A stretch of 64,000 nucleotides of DNA from Stromatinia cepivora (Eukaryota > Ascomycota > Leotiomycetes > Helotiales > Sclerotiniaceae). The stretch lies in assembly GCA_014898415.1 (NCBI GenBank), contig RCTD01000007.1, positions 1,116,001-1,180,000 of the forward strand. The letters are read 5' to 3'. Shown here piece by piece: positions 40,401-53,700 of this stretch. Below the pieces are notes generated by a model. That model had not been told where the DNA came from and did not search any database. It saw only the letters and a program-made list of their open reading frames with translations. The translations under genes were made by a program, and so were the position numbers. Numbering within the stretch: the first letter of the stretch is position 1; every line of letters begins with the position of its first letter.

Positions 40401-43116
40401 TATAAAAAAGTTTAAGTAGTTTGCTAAAACCCTTGATCTATAAGATTATATCGAATTGGACAAGACGATCATTCAAAACAAGGATAATCATAAGGACTTT
40501 ATTCATTTATTTATTTTCATGGATTGAAAAGCCTTTGATTCATTTATTAAACATATTTCAGATTTATTGTTTATAAATAAGCTGGTTTTGAGAGTAGATA
40601 TAGATCTAAAAAATGATAATAAGAATAAAGAAATCAATCTAGGATTATTTAATTCATCTAATCCTTTAAATGATAAGGATAAAATATATAATGAAAATAT
40701 ACAAACGCCGGTCGATCCTTCCATTAAAGAAACTGAAAAAGCCGACTTTTTTATTAAAGAGTAATCATATTTTACAGGTAAAAATGTTAACACTGCTCAA
40801 AAAAATGCCTGTAATAATAATATGGATCCCGATTTTATCGAATATATTGATATAGAGAATATGAAATATAAGCCTACTAATCGTATCATCGAAGTTCTTT
40901 GTGGTATATACGAAAATAATCCAAAAACCGCTTCAATCGATCAATCTCAACATTCCAAAAGGAAGCATATATACTGGAATAATCAATCAGAATATTCTGT
41001 AAAGGAAATCCAGTTATTACAAAGACTACCGCGTTCTATACATTCATCTGATCGATTTATAAAGGATTCGCGGATTTATAATCTCGAATAGATACCTAAA
41101 AGAATTCGTATTATAAGGATTGAAATACTCAGGGCTCAAATCAATCCATTTGAGTTTCAATCATACAACTACCATTCGGAGTCACCTTTCTTCCGGAAAT
41201 CATCTAGCTTTTGCATCCTAAAGCAACCAGTATATATACAAAAGCAATTATATATATAACAATGTCATCAAAGGAGCAATCCCAATACTGAATCCTATAT
41301 AGGAATTATCATATCTCAAAGAACAAACTTAATAGGATTACCTTATTTAAACAACTTTCATTTTACATTCTAGCCTAATCAATAAGGAATGAACGATATA
41401 AAGGAGTATTCCCAATTTGTAACAATTCATAATATAATCACTATTGGAATTGAAGCAAAATCACTACTATCTTTTATCTGGTTTACAATCAATAAATTAC
41501 AGATAATACCACTTCCTCAAATTCATACATTTGCAACTCCAAAATTACCTCGTTTTTATTATCAATTAAAAGATCATCAAATAAAATATTGATTCAAACA
41601 AAACTGCAATCTTGAAGTTAATAATCTTAAGATTAGGAAAACCTAACGTGAAATCGATTCTGGATCGGAACCTTCAAAACCGATCCCCCTTTAATAAATG
41701 TTTATATATAAATATAATAATCAAGGTTTAATTATTCGTTACCACTTACGTTTAATAATATAAGGAGATCTCCAGACTAAGAATACTATTGAAACTACTT
41801 ACACCATTATATTAGTAGACCGATTATTCCGAATCATAATAACAATCATCATTAAATACAATCTCGAAATAAAGCAATACAATATAATTAATATCTTCGT
41901 TAATACTTTATACAATCCTTTCGATATCCCAGTTATATATTATTTATTTAATAGATATAAAATCCCAAACAAAAATGTTATAATCGATCGAGTTTTGTAT
42001 AGTCTATAAGATTCCCTAATTATATGGTTTAAGGATTTCACTCGAACATTTAAGAAACTAGGATTGGTACAATGTAAGGAGAAACTATATTTATATATTA
42101 ATTTAGAGTATATCATTATGATTCTTTTTTTTGTAAACAATATTTAAATCATTTATTATAAAAAAAACGAATCAGCTGCTACAAAGATCATTGAAGAAAT
42201 CAAAGCTATATATAAACTACAAGATCTAAAAAACACTAAATAGTTTCTGGATATACATATACTCTGTAATCGATCTAAGAAAAAGCTGTAGCTAATTCAT
42301 GATATATATATTAAAAAGATTACTAAGAAATTCAAAGTAACAAACGGGATAGTAAGTATATTATTCTTGATAATAGTATTTCGGAAGAATCAGGGTCAAG
42401 CTCCTGTATATATTATAAAAATATATCAAAAGAAAATGGACTCAGTATTATATACTACAATCATTATAAAAGCAGATGTGTTATTCGTTGTTTCATAATT
42501 GAACCATTATTTGATCAATCCATTGAGCGATTATATGAAAGTTGTTGATTATTGTTTACAATATTTATAGAATACAAGGTATCTCGTGATCCAATATAGT
42601 GATGATCAAATACTACAATTTCTTGTCTTTTTAGATACTTCTTTTATAGATAATCCAGATATTCGTTGATTATTTTAAGAGTATATTATATCCCTTTTCG
42701 ATGATTTAGTTGTATGGAAAGTGTCCAAATAAGATATTATGATCATTTCGATTACCGAAATAGAGCTTCTCGGAATCGAATGTATATCAAAAGAAACTAC
42801 AGCAATTTTACATTTCTTAAAAGAGATCGATCTAATAGTAAAAGAGTTTGTAATGATCTTTTGTAATAACCAATAAGCGATCAGATTGGTGATTGATAAG
42901 AACAAACGGATTATTATGAAACTATATTATATTGATATCCAAAATATGTAATTACATCAAGAATATTCAAAAGGGAACTTTTATGTAATCTATTTATTGA
43001 TCATTGATATGATTGCTAACAGACTCATCAAGAACTTTACAAAACAAAAGTTCGAATATTTCCGATCTTTTTTCAACCTACAAAATGTGAGCAATAGGAT
43101 CATAAAGCTTGAATAA
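37480..43116 (+). pseudogene. Copia-1 gag-pol polyprotein, RIP-inactivated
   Basis: One continuous former frame with many stops. Gag: QWLEWYLHLKNKCQV at about 37534, followed by GIWDSI. Protease: near 38913 the expected Asp-Ser-Gly reads Asn-Asn-Tyr. Pre-integrase: ILNDIVFIPGFHINIV at about 39082, then CADC of the zinc-binding region at 39508-39519, while its His partners are changed. Integrase: LFDFDKGYNN near 39610, a kept DND after a stop near 39787, then a Glu before VGQ. Reverse transcriptase: the Asp-Asp pair reads FVNN at 42130-42141. RNase H: DASF-like DTSF, then SITEIEL and FCNNQ. The stop TAA ends at 43116. The intact protein would copy the element's RNA in cytoplasmic particles and integrate it. 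Confidence 0.9.
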
Positions 43117-43166
43117 CGATGATCATAAAGTTTGAGTAATAATGATTATAGAGTTTGAATAATGAT
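43098..43166 (+). repeat. Three 23-bp tandem repeats across the pol stop
   Basis: Units begin at about 43098, 43121 and 43144, each of the form GATCATAAAG-TTTGAATAAT with small changes. The first unit includes the last codons and stop of pol. A related pair is still visible in the older copy at 46440-46490. Confidence 0.75.
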
Positions 43167-44170
43167 AATCTGAAACTCGTATTTCTTCCCTTTAATGTAG
43201 ATAGAATAAATCCTATTTGGTATTCTAGACTATTATACTTTTCTATAATATACTTCAATTTGTATACTTTATATTCATCAGAAAACAAAGAATAATCAAG
43301 ATCGATCATTTCTCTGTTCTTCATCTTTTTATCCTCAAAAAAGAATAAGTTTCTTTCTAAATTTAATAACTTGAAGTTCAAATAAAAGAGCCTTTAGATT
43401 ATTTGTAATAATTAAGGAACAAAAAACAATTAAAGTAATCGGAGTTATTAATACCATCAATATTATAAAAGTCAAGGGATTATCCCTCCTTTCCCTTTTC
43501 TTTGGATATATCATTTGCTTTTTCCTTTTTTTCTTCTTCATTATTCTTTCTCTTTCATTTTTATTATCGCTTTCCGAAATTACAACGTACTTCTTCCATT
43601 TGGCTTTTCAAGGATTTCGATAAGTAATACAGCGAGGAAAAAGGGAACAACAATACAGGGACAAAAAAACAATTTCTTTCTTCTCCTCGATCTCCAATAT
43701 CATCTTTATCGCAATTCTATATCCCTATTTAGATTATACAATCAATAATCAATATATTATAAAAATAAAAGATAAATAAAGAACTTATTTTCGAATTTTG
43801 CTAATAAACAGCGATATAATAATTTGCTAAAGGATAAAGGAAAGTCGGCAAAGGAGCATACAGATGAATACTATAATTCCAATATCGACAATTATTCGGC
43901 TTGAAAGAATCAACAAAGTATTCGCTATAGAAATTATATCTTCCAGCGATCAATGATTTCATATATCGAATGTATAGATAATTGTTCCTTTCCCTATAAC
44001 TCCCCTTATCTTTTGTTTTAATTAAAAAGCCAATAACTTTCAATAATCTTTTTTCTTTTTCTTCTTCATTTAATTCATCATCCGAAAAATCCAATGCCAA
44101 AAGATCAAATGGATCATCGTTATCAAATAAAAAAACACTCCCTTTTTTCTCTCCTTCATCAAACGATTTT
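43100..44170 (-). pseudogene. Antisense open frames in the Copia-1 3' region
   Basis: Between pol and the right LTR the minus strand holds several open frames in series: 43801-44100 (99 codons, extendable upstream to about 44164 without a start), 43335-43541 (68 codons) and 43100-43381 (93 codons, overlapping). The first has an acidic start (DFSDDELNEEEKEKRLLKV). The second has a Lys/Arg-rich head followed by a hydrophobic stretch (LTFIILMVLITPITLIVFC) that could be a membrane segment. The third is a charged segment, MKNREMIDLDYSLFSDEYKV. They resemble nothing I can name. Their lengths are similar to the surviving pieces of pol in this RIP-mutated element, so an original antisense gene is possible but unproved. 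Confidence 0.4.
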
Positions 44171-45004
44171 TATTTCGACAATTACAAATATAGAATTAAT
44201 AAAATCTTTCAATTATATAACAAAATTCAAAAATAAAATTTACCTTCAAATTACTACCTGAACTTATAACTGGCAATTGATTACAACGAATAACAATTCC
44301 TTCAACAAAGAAGAGCGATTTCTGAAATAAATAATGATATATTATTCTAGAAATAGATTTAGTTAAATCATACTTCTAGAGATCGATATTTTGGTTTATT
44401 ATCTACACTAAACTTATTAATTCTTTTTACTCGACTTATTGATCCCTCGAAGAAATACTAGGATCTTCTCTCGTATTCGATTCTCTCAAAGCTTTCTTCT
44501 CAACCGCTATTTGCCTAATACAATTGAAATTCACTTACTTAATCTTCTTAGACCCTGAAATCTTAGATATAATAATGATCAATAAAAGCTTGATTAAAAT
44601 AAAAACAAGAATATGAAAAAGGGATTTATATATTTTTAAAAAATTCATTTATTTTATTTTACCATTGCAATCAACATATTATAACCTAACAACTATATAT
44701 ATTCTTAATTGCTATACTATAGGATCGATCAATCATTTATATTCTTTTAACAGAAAACTTTCTTTTTATTGTTCAAAATCTTGATTTTGAAGAATATCGC
44801 AAATAGCAAACCAAAGATCAAAAGAAATTTGTGATTTATATATATTCAAATTCTTTTCTATTCTAAGGGTATTAGGATTATTTCAGATTTATATATTATA
44901 TTAATCCTTAATTGATATCTGTTTATGATCGCCTTGTATATTCATTTATGAATCATATGAATTATCATTTTCTATACCTTTCCATTTATTTCAGATCGCT
45001 TTCC
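43117..45004. other. Long 3' region of Copia-1
   Basis: About 1.9 kb between the pol stop and the polypurine tract. A segment from about 43826 to 44268 is absent from the older copy, which joins the two sides at about 47107-47122. Outside the antisense frames I see no domain. The plus-strand frames at 43515-43748 and 44912-45121 look incidental, the latter running into the LTR. Confidence 0.6.
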
Positions 45005-45017
45005 GATCTGGAGGGTG
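45005..45017 (+). other. Copia-1 polypurine tract
   Basis: GGAGGGTG lies immediately before the right LTR, the place of the plus-strand primer. In the older copy the same position reads AAAAAATA, a pure G-to-A conversion. Confidence 0.65.
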
Positions 45018-45326
45018 TATCACGAAAAGCCCTGCAATCCCTTATATCTTATAAAAGATCAAAGCATATACTTTTCAATCGAAATAAAGGATCTACTAAC
45101 CCTTACCAATCCATCAATTAATAAAGTGATCCTGATATATTAATAAACAAAGATTTAGTTTAATTAAGATGTATATCGATTAGATAACTATTCATTTGTT
45201 CTATATATACAGCTTTTGATTCATATAATCAAGGGCAAATCATTCAATTCTTTTACTCTACCAATCATGTGTACCATTTATTCAACGATCCCTGAAAGTG
45301 CTGTGTAATTATACTATCCCGTGATA
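45018..45326 (+). repeat. Copia-1 right LTR, 309 bp
   Basis: Starts TATCACGA (TG mutated to TA) and ends CCCGTGATA, followed by the AAAAT duplication. Confidence 0.93.
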
Positions 45327-48173
45327 AAAATCTTAAACAAGAATGTTATAATCGATCGAGTTTTATATAATCTATAAGATTTCTTAATTATATAATTTAA
45401 GGATTTTATTTGGATATTCAAAAAATTGGAATTGATATAATACAAAAAAGAATTATATTTATATATTAATCCAAAGTATATTATTATATTTCTTTTCCTT
45501 ATAAATGTTATTCAGATTATCTATTATAAAAAAACGAATTAATTATTATAAAAATCATTAACGGAATCAAAATTATATATAAATTATAAGATTTAGAAAA
45601 TATTAAATGATTTTTAGATATATATATATTTTGTAATCGATTTAAGAAAAAATTATAATTAATTTATATTAAAAAGATCATTAAGAAATTCAAAATAACA
45701 AATAAAATAACAAATATATTTCGGAAAAATCAAAATCAAGTTTCTATATATATTATCAAAATACATCAAAAGAAAATGGAATCAATATTATATACTATAA
45801 TCATTATAAAAACAAATATATTATTCATTATTTTTTAATTGAACCATTATTTAATCAATCTATTGAATAATTATATGAAAATTATCAATTACTATTTATA
45901 ATATCTCTAAAATATAAGATTTCTTGTAATCCAATATAATGATAATCAAATATCATAACTATTTGTTTTCTCAAATATTTCTTCTATAAATGATCCAAAT
46001 ATTTATGGATTATTTTAAGGATATATTGTATCCTTTTTCGATGATTTAATTATATAAAAAGTTTCTAAATAGAATATTATAATTATTTCGATTATTAAAA
46101 TAAAGTTTTTTGAAATTGAATATATATCAAAAAAAACTATAATAACTCTATATTTTTTTGAAAGAAATCGATTTAATAATAAAAGAATCTATAATAATCT
46201 TTTATAATAATCAATAAATAATCAAATTGATAATTAATAAAAATAAATAGATCATTATAAAACTATATTATATTAATATCCAAAATATATAATTATATTA
46301 AGAATATTCAAAAGGGAATTTTTATATAATTTATCTATCAATCATTAATATAATTATTGATAAACTTATTAAAAACTTTATAAAACAAAAATTCGAATAC
46401 TTCTGATTCTTTTTTAATTTATAAAATATAAATAATAGAATTATAAAACTTGAATAACTCTAATCTGAATTATAAAATTTGAATAATAATAATATAAAGT
46501 TTATAATTCTTTTTTTTTAATATAAATAAAATAAATCCTATTTGATATCCTAAATCATTATATTTTTCTATAATATATATTTCAATTCTTATACTTTATA
46601 TCTAATTTTTTCTTTATTTTTCATTTTTCTATCTTCGAAAAAAGATAAAAAAAATTCAAACTCAATAACTTGAAATTCAAATAAAAGAATCTTAGAATTA
46701 TTTATAATAATTAATAAATAAAGAATAATTAGAATAATTGAAGTTATTAGTATTATTAAGATTATAGAAATTATAGAAACTAAAGGATTATTCCTTCTTT
46801 CCCTTTTCTTCGAATATATTATCTATTTCTTTTTTCTTTCTTTTTTTGTTCATTATCATTCTCTGAAATTATAATATGCTTTTTTTATTTAGTTTTTTAG
46901 AGATTTCAATAAGTAATATAATAAGGAAAGAAGGAATAATAATATAAGAACAAAAAAACAACTTTTTCTTTTTTTTGATCTTCAATATTATTTTCATTAT
47001 AATTCTATATTTTATTTGAATTATACAATTAATAATCAATATATTATAAAAATGAAGAATGAATAAAGAATTTATTTTCGAATTTTGTTAATAAATAGTA
47101 GTATAATAATTTACAATAAACAATTGATTATAATAAACAATAATTCCTTTTATAAAGAAAAACAATCTCTGAAATAATTAGTTATAAATTATTCTAACAA
47201 TAAAATTAATTAAATTATACTCTCAAAAATCGATATCTTGATTTAATATCTATATCAAATTTATTAATTCTTTTTATTCGATTTATTAATCCTTTCAAAA
47301 AATATCAAGATTCTTTTTTATATTCAATTTTTTCAAAATCTTCTTTTCAATTATTATTTATCTAATATAATTGAGATTTATTCATTTAACCTTTTTAATC
47401 TTCGAAATCTTAAATATAATAATGATTAATGAAAACTTAATTAAAATAGAAAACAAAAGTGCAAAAAGATTATTTATATACTTTTAAAAATTTATTCATT
47501 TTATTTTATTATTATAATTAATATACTATAATCTAATAAATATAAGCATTTTTAATCATTATATTACAAAATCGATTATTCTTTTATATTTTTTTAATAG
47601 AAAACTTTTTTATTATTATTCAAAATCTTAATTTCAAAGAATATTATAAATAACAATCCGAAATCAAAAGATATTTGTGATTTTTATATAATCAAATTCT
47701 TTTCCATTCTAAAATTATCAAAATCATTTCAGATTTATATATTATATCATTCCTGTATTGATATTTAATTATAATTGGTTTATATATCCTTTTATAAATT
47801 ATTTAAATTATTATTTTCTATATCTTTCTATTTATTATAAATCGTTTTTCGATCTAAAAAATATATTATAAAAAACTTTACAATCCTTTATATTCTATAA
47901 AAAATCAAAAATATATTTTTTAATCAAAATAAAGAATCTTCTAGATTTTATTAATCTCTTCAATCAATAAAATAATTCTGATATATTAATAAATAAAAAT
48001 CTAACCTAATCAAAATATTCATCGATTAGATAATTATTCATTTATTCTATATATACAGCCCTCGATCTATATAATCAAAAACAAATCATTCAATTTTATT
48101 CATTCTATCAATCATATATACCATCTATTCCCCGATCTCTGAAAGTGCTCTGTAGTCATACTATCCCGTGATA
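45327..48173 (+). mobile_element. Older Copia-1 copy, right part
   Basis: Continues the copy interrupted at 37042. The remainder of the reverse transcriptase and RNase H runs to about 46457, the 3' region follows (lacking about 440 bp present in the younger copy), and the LTR is at 47864-48173. The polymerase frame is even more degraded than in the insert. Confidence 0.87.
47864..48173 (+). repeat. LTR of the older Copia-1 copy
   Basis: 310 bp, aligned end to end with the two LTRs of the younger copy. The left two-thirds are strongly AT-shifted, while the last third is nearly unchanged and ends CCCGTGATA. No partner LTR was found on the left side. Confidence 0.88.
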
Positions 48174-50620
48174 AATTCTCATTTATTTCGATACAAAAAA
48201 GCCTTTATTATTAATATCAATACCAATATTAATATTATATCTTAAATATTATAATAATCAATAAAAAAAGAAAGTATAATTTATATAAAAAAGAATAATA
48301 TATTATAGTTTTTAAAATATATCTTAAAAAAATAAAAGATCTATTTATTATAATAAGAAATATTGATTTAAAATTTTAAGTTTTATAAATAAATTATTTA
48401 ATGATTCTGTTGATTATTTAAAAACAAATTCGATTTTAGAAAAGAAATACTATTACAAATTCATTATCCGTTTCTAATTAGTTTATATGAATACCTTAGG
48501 TATTTATTTATTATATAATGGAAACTCTTTTTAGCAACTTCTTTCCTTCTTTGTAGAATATCTTTATATTACCAAGGCCTATCCCTATACTATAATAATT
48601 TGATTCTATATATTATATAGAATCTTTAATCTTTAATATTAGATTTTTCGGATCTTTGAAAAACTTTTATAAAATTGATATTCGATAAAAATTTCAATTA
48701 TTATATTCTTATTAAATTAATAAATTCGATTTTTTATAAATTTATATAGAAGTTTAGGAAAAAACTTTCAATATTAATAATATATTAAATATATAAAACA
48801 AAACTGAATTATATTTATATAATCTTTTTATTATAATTAATATATTACTTCAATTTATATTCAATAAATCTAAATTATTAATATTATCATTAATGAAATT
48901 TTTCAGAATTATTATTATTAAAGAATCTATAGTTTTTCATTCTTCAATTTCAAAAACCCTTATTATATTTGATATTAAAATTTCAAAAGATATTAATAGT
49001 TTTAATATTTTATATATTAAATGTCAAATAGATCTTCTTAATATTGAATTTCAATTAAATTTTCTTAATAAATTAATGAAAGGAATTAAAATAATTTTCA
49101 ATATATCTATCATTTTATATAATATAATTAATGATTTAAAATATACTATTAAATAGAAAAAGAAATATATATAATATTCAAATATTATTTATATTAAAAA
49201 GGAATTATATTTTGGAAAAATGGCAAAAAATTCGAAAAAATATAAAAAGATTCTGATTTGAATAAAATAATCTTTATTATATTTATATAAATACTAAAAC
49301 TATCAAAAAAAATCAATACTAATTAAATCATCTTGAAAAAGATTATACAAATCATTTCTCAAAACTATATCCAAATTATTTAATTCTTTATTGAAATTTA
49401 TTCTATATTATTTTATTTTATTATATTTTTGATTTCTAAATCATTTTTTAAATTTATTCAGTGATTTATACAAAATAATAATATTATAAAACAACTTTTC
49501 AAACCCCCTTTGTTTATTAAAATTATTAAAATTATCAATAAATTGAAAAAACAAAGTAAAAAAATTCAATCAGCAGAAAAAATAATTCAAAAAATAAATT
49601 AAAATTTTATATAAATAATTAAAAGCTTTTAAGAAAAAAAAAAAAATATATAAAAATATTTGAGCAAAAATCTAATTAAAACAATATTTTATATATTCAA
49701 TGAATCTATAAAAAGTTTTATTTTAAATTTACTTTTAATAAAAAAATCATTTCGCAAAGAAAATATAATAATATTTATAAAATTCATGAATTTTTTCATT
49801 TTTTTATATTATAAAATTTAGAGATTCATATTTTAAAATAATTTTTAAAAATAATTGATTAAATGATTTCAAATAATAATAAAAATAAGATTTCCAAAAA
49901 AATATATTATCATCTTATTTTCATACTTTTTCATTCTTGAAGAATTTATCATTTGATTACAATTTTATAATAATATCTTTAATATTTTCATATTCCTTTT
50001 TATTTATTAAAAAATAAATAAAATTTCAAATGAAAATATCGATATTTCAATAACAAATAAATCTCTTATTTTCCTTTTCTTCTAATATAAATAATTTAAT
50101 CAATCCTTTTTAATTAATTCTTTAATATAATATTTCTTAATGGAAAATTTAATAAATTAATTTATATTATATATTGATTAATCTTTTAAATATTATATTA
50201 TATTTGTATTAATTTAAAAGATATTTGAATAAAAGAAATCGAAAATATAAAGTTAAATTATTCTTTAATATAAATTTTTTTTATATGTTTCAAATAATAT
50301 ATATTATTTTAATAGAAAACAATAATATAAATATATTATAAATGTTTTTTTGAAAATATAAATTTAATTCAATATTTAATATATTATTTATTTTAGTAAT
50401 TTCATTCCTATTTTTAATTTTTTTAATTTTTTTTTATTCTTTTATTTTATTCTTATAATAACGAAATTGCTTTCAAATAATATTATCTTTTATTTGTAAT
50501 ATCGATATTATATAAATTATAATTGTATTTATTATTAATACAATTATATTATTAAATATATAATATTGAATAAAAGGTGTTTTTGAATCTTTAATTTCTT
50601 TAGAAACATTATAATTAAAG
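48174..50620. other. AT-rich DNA between the two copia families
   Basis: Contains R5 copy B at 48240-48560 and otherwise no recognisable element. The 87-codon frame at 48893-49156 has the Ile/Asn/Lys/Phe composition of random AT-rich sequence and no domain. Confidence 0.55.
48240..48560. repeat. Degenerate dispersed repeat R5, copy B
   Basis: Same-orientation counterpart of 2690-2990. Family unknown. Confidence 0.4.
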
Positions 50621-50625
50621 TATTA

Positions 50626-50791
50626 TGTTAACTTTTGGTGCAGGAAGTAGTAGTATTGTTGACTATATAAATTGAACTAAGGATCTATATTTCTAATAGA
50701 AATAGAATTGAAGTTATCCCTAAATATAGTTTGTACACCATTATAGTCTTGTAACCTCAATTCTAATCCTATAATAACCTCATTTTCAACA
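50626..50791 (-). repeat. Copia-2 3' LTR, 166 bp
   Basis: On the plus strand it runs TGTTAACTTTTGG to TTTTCAACA. It differs from 55941-56106 at about 20 places, all transitions. Confidence 0.93.
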
Positions 50792-50799
50792 CTCCTTTA

Positions 50800-53700
50800 T
50801 TAAAGATATCCTATTTAATCTTTTTAGACTATTAATCCTAACATTTTTTTAAACCTTTCGAAAACAATCTTTACACAAAATTTTATTATTCTGTTAACAA
50901 TTATATCGTATATATTGATATAACTAATAACGATTTTCTTTTTTTCTATTAAATCTTTAATAAAATAATAACTGATATCTATATATTTGGATTGTTTATA
51001 CAAATATAGATTCTTGGTTAAAGCTAAAGTGTTTTAATTATTACCAAGTATTTGAACCATATCTCCATTCTTTCCAATGTAACTTAATCTGAATAGATCT
51101 TTGAATATTTGTATAATCTATTTTTTTTGTTTAATGAACATTGTTATTGCAATATATTCTGATTCTATACTAGAAATAATTATAAACACTTATTTCTTAC
51201 TAGCCTACAATATAGGGTTTCCATAGAATATTACAATTCCTTTTGAAACACTTTTCTGATTATATTTATTATTAACCCAATTTATATTTATATATACCTT
51301 TATTGTATTATCAAGTATATTATATTCTTTGCAGATATCAGATTGTATTCCCTTTAACCCAAACCATAATTTCTATTTGATTGTTGATCATAGATATCGT
51401 ATCAAATTCTTCAAAACTATAGTATAATGTTTTGCTGATTTTATTATAAATTATGAAAATCTTCTAATTAAGAATGCTATATCTAATCGAATATATATTA
51501 TTGAATAAATCATATTTCCTATTCATTATTGATATTCATTTATATCTATTAGTTCATTATTATCGATTACTAGTCGGAGATGGGTATAATCCATTATTGG
51601 TAATTTCTTGGTTTGATATTATTTATATATAATATTGTATTTGGTTAATATAATATCGAGATATTCTTTTTGATCTATAATTAATATATATATTTTTCTA
51701 TTGCGAATAATTCTAATATTTAGGATCTTATTAATCTCCCCTAAATTCTTAATATTAAAATAGGCTGATAGTTTTTTATCGAACCAAATGATTTACAATG
51801 ATATATATAATGTAATAACGATATCGTCGATATATACCAATAATATTATATTACAATCTTTGGATATATATAGATATAGGTCTGCCAAACTTTATACAAA
51901 ATTTATGCTTAAAAGTTCTTTCTTTAATAATAAACTCCAATCTTTTCCAATTTGCTTTAATCCATATAAACTTTATAGAGCTTATAATATATATCCTTTT
52001 TTGATTTTGATACCTTGAAATAGTTCGAAATAAATCTCTTTCTTTAAATGCGATTCGATAAAAACATTTTTGATATCGAAATATAAGTATTCCAAGTTTT
52101 CCTTTGCAACAATAGCTAAAAATAATCTGAATATATCTAGCCTTATTATTGATACAAACATTTCGTTATAATCCTTTTCTAATATCTAACTAAACCTTTG
52201 AATTATTAATCTTGCCTTGAATCATTTTATTTTGTTATTCTTGATCTTAATTATAAATACCCATTTCATCGAAACTAGATTACTTCCTTTAAGAAATATA
52301 TATTCTTTTCAAGTATTATTTTGAATTAAAAATATAATTTCCTTTTGGATGACTTCCTTTCATTTTTCAAAGTGTTCTTGATCCGATATTACTTTCTTAT
52401 AAGTTCTTAGTATTTTGATTCCCAGAACTTCTTCGACCGGATATACTATATTTTCTATATTATCTATATCTATTAACGAAATTGTGAAATCTGAAACAAT
52501 CTTGTCTTTGATATAAAGATCCATTTTGTAAATGATTGAAATTGTAATTATAATATATTCTATACTTTTTTGAGTTTTAATCTGTATAGATATTGTAATC
52601 AATATCTTTATAATCTTACTTTCCCGTTTTTTTTCAGAATCTTGATTTATATCTCTTTTCCGTTTTCGTATTAAATATCTTAAGGATTTGTTTTCAAGAT
52701 CTATTTTATTCTCTTATTCAATCTTAAATAATTATAGATTTATTTCGTTTTTTGATTCTATTGAAATAGGTTTATCAACAAAATTTAAGACAATCTTAAA
52801 TTTTGCTTCTAATATAGATTCAGGGTTTGTAAAAGTTGATTTTTGAACTGGATCCTTTAAAATAATAAATTCAATAATTGAAGTATCCTTGGAAAAAGAT
52901 TCTTGATTTGTTTTTTAGATATTGTCATCTTTATTTTCATTGTATATTAATATTGATATATCTAATTTATTTAGTTTCAATTCGATAATTGAGATGCTTG
53001 GTATAATTATTAAATTCAATATAATATCTGTTAAAAAGAATGTTTAGAATAAAGATAATACAAATATTGTGTTTGGTGTTGAGGATGAAGAAAATGCTTT
53101 ATTTATTGTTAATCTACCACAAAGTTTTCGATTTAATTCTATATTCTTTGTTCTTTATAGGCTTAATTCACAATTTCTTAATTTAAAATCTAAATCTCCT
53201 CTTCGATAAGATTCATCTATAATTACTTTATTTAATCGAAATATATAATTTAATTCTGGAGAATACATTTTGATATATTTATTCATAACTTTTGAATACC
53301 TTAGGAATATATCGATTCTCGAAGTATCCCATAATTTGTTATATCTTTATCCTTTCAGAATAATCTTGGGATTGATATAAATATAACATTTGCTTTTCTA
53401 AACTTTATATATTTCTATATCTGGTATTATATTTATAAAAGCTTTTATAAAGAATCAATCTATTCTATTTATATCAAAATTAATATTAATATAATTCCTG
53501 ATATAATATTATACTTTATAATTTCATCCCAAAATTCTAATAATAATTTAATTTCTTTTAATATTACTTTCATATCTACTTTTACAATCCTTATATTCCG
53601 TTTTGCGGATTCGTTTTGATATAAAAAGACAATTATTATAATTTCGGATTATATACCCAATAACCATTTACAAATAGTTTATAGGAATTCTGGTGTATTG

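Larger units (their letters stand above)
37043..45326 (+). mobile_element. Copia-1: complete nested Ty1/copia retrotransposon
   Basis: This 8284-bp element has two 309-bp LTRs and a 5-bp AAAAT duplication (37038-37042 and 45327-45331). In order it carries leader and primer-binding site, a single gag-pol frame (about 37480-43116), then an unusually long 3' region of 1.9 kb before the right LTR. Domain order (protease, integrase, reverse transcriptase, RNase H) is that of Ty1/copia. Typical copia elements are near 5 kb, so this one is long, mainly through its 3' region. All frames carry stops, so it cannot move by itself. It is inserted in the reverse transcriptase region of an older copy of the same family. 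Confidence 0.93.

Noticed and set aside
41940..42905. Minus-strand frames at 41940-42140 and 42675-42905
   Set aside because: Both are complements of the Copia-1 reverse transcriptase and RNase H regions, which are recognisable on the plus strand.
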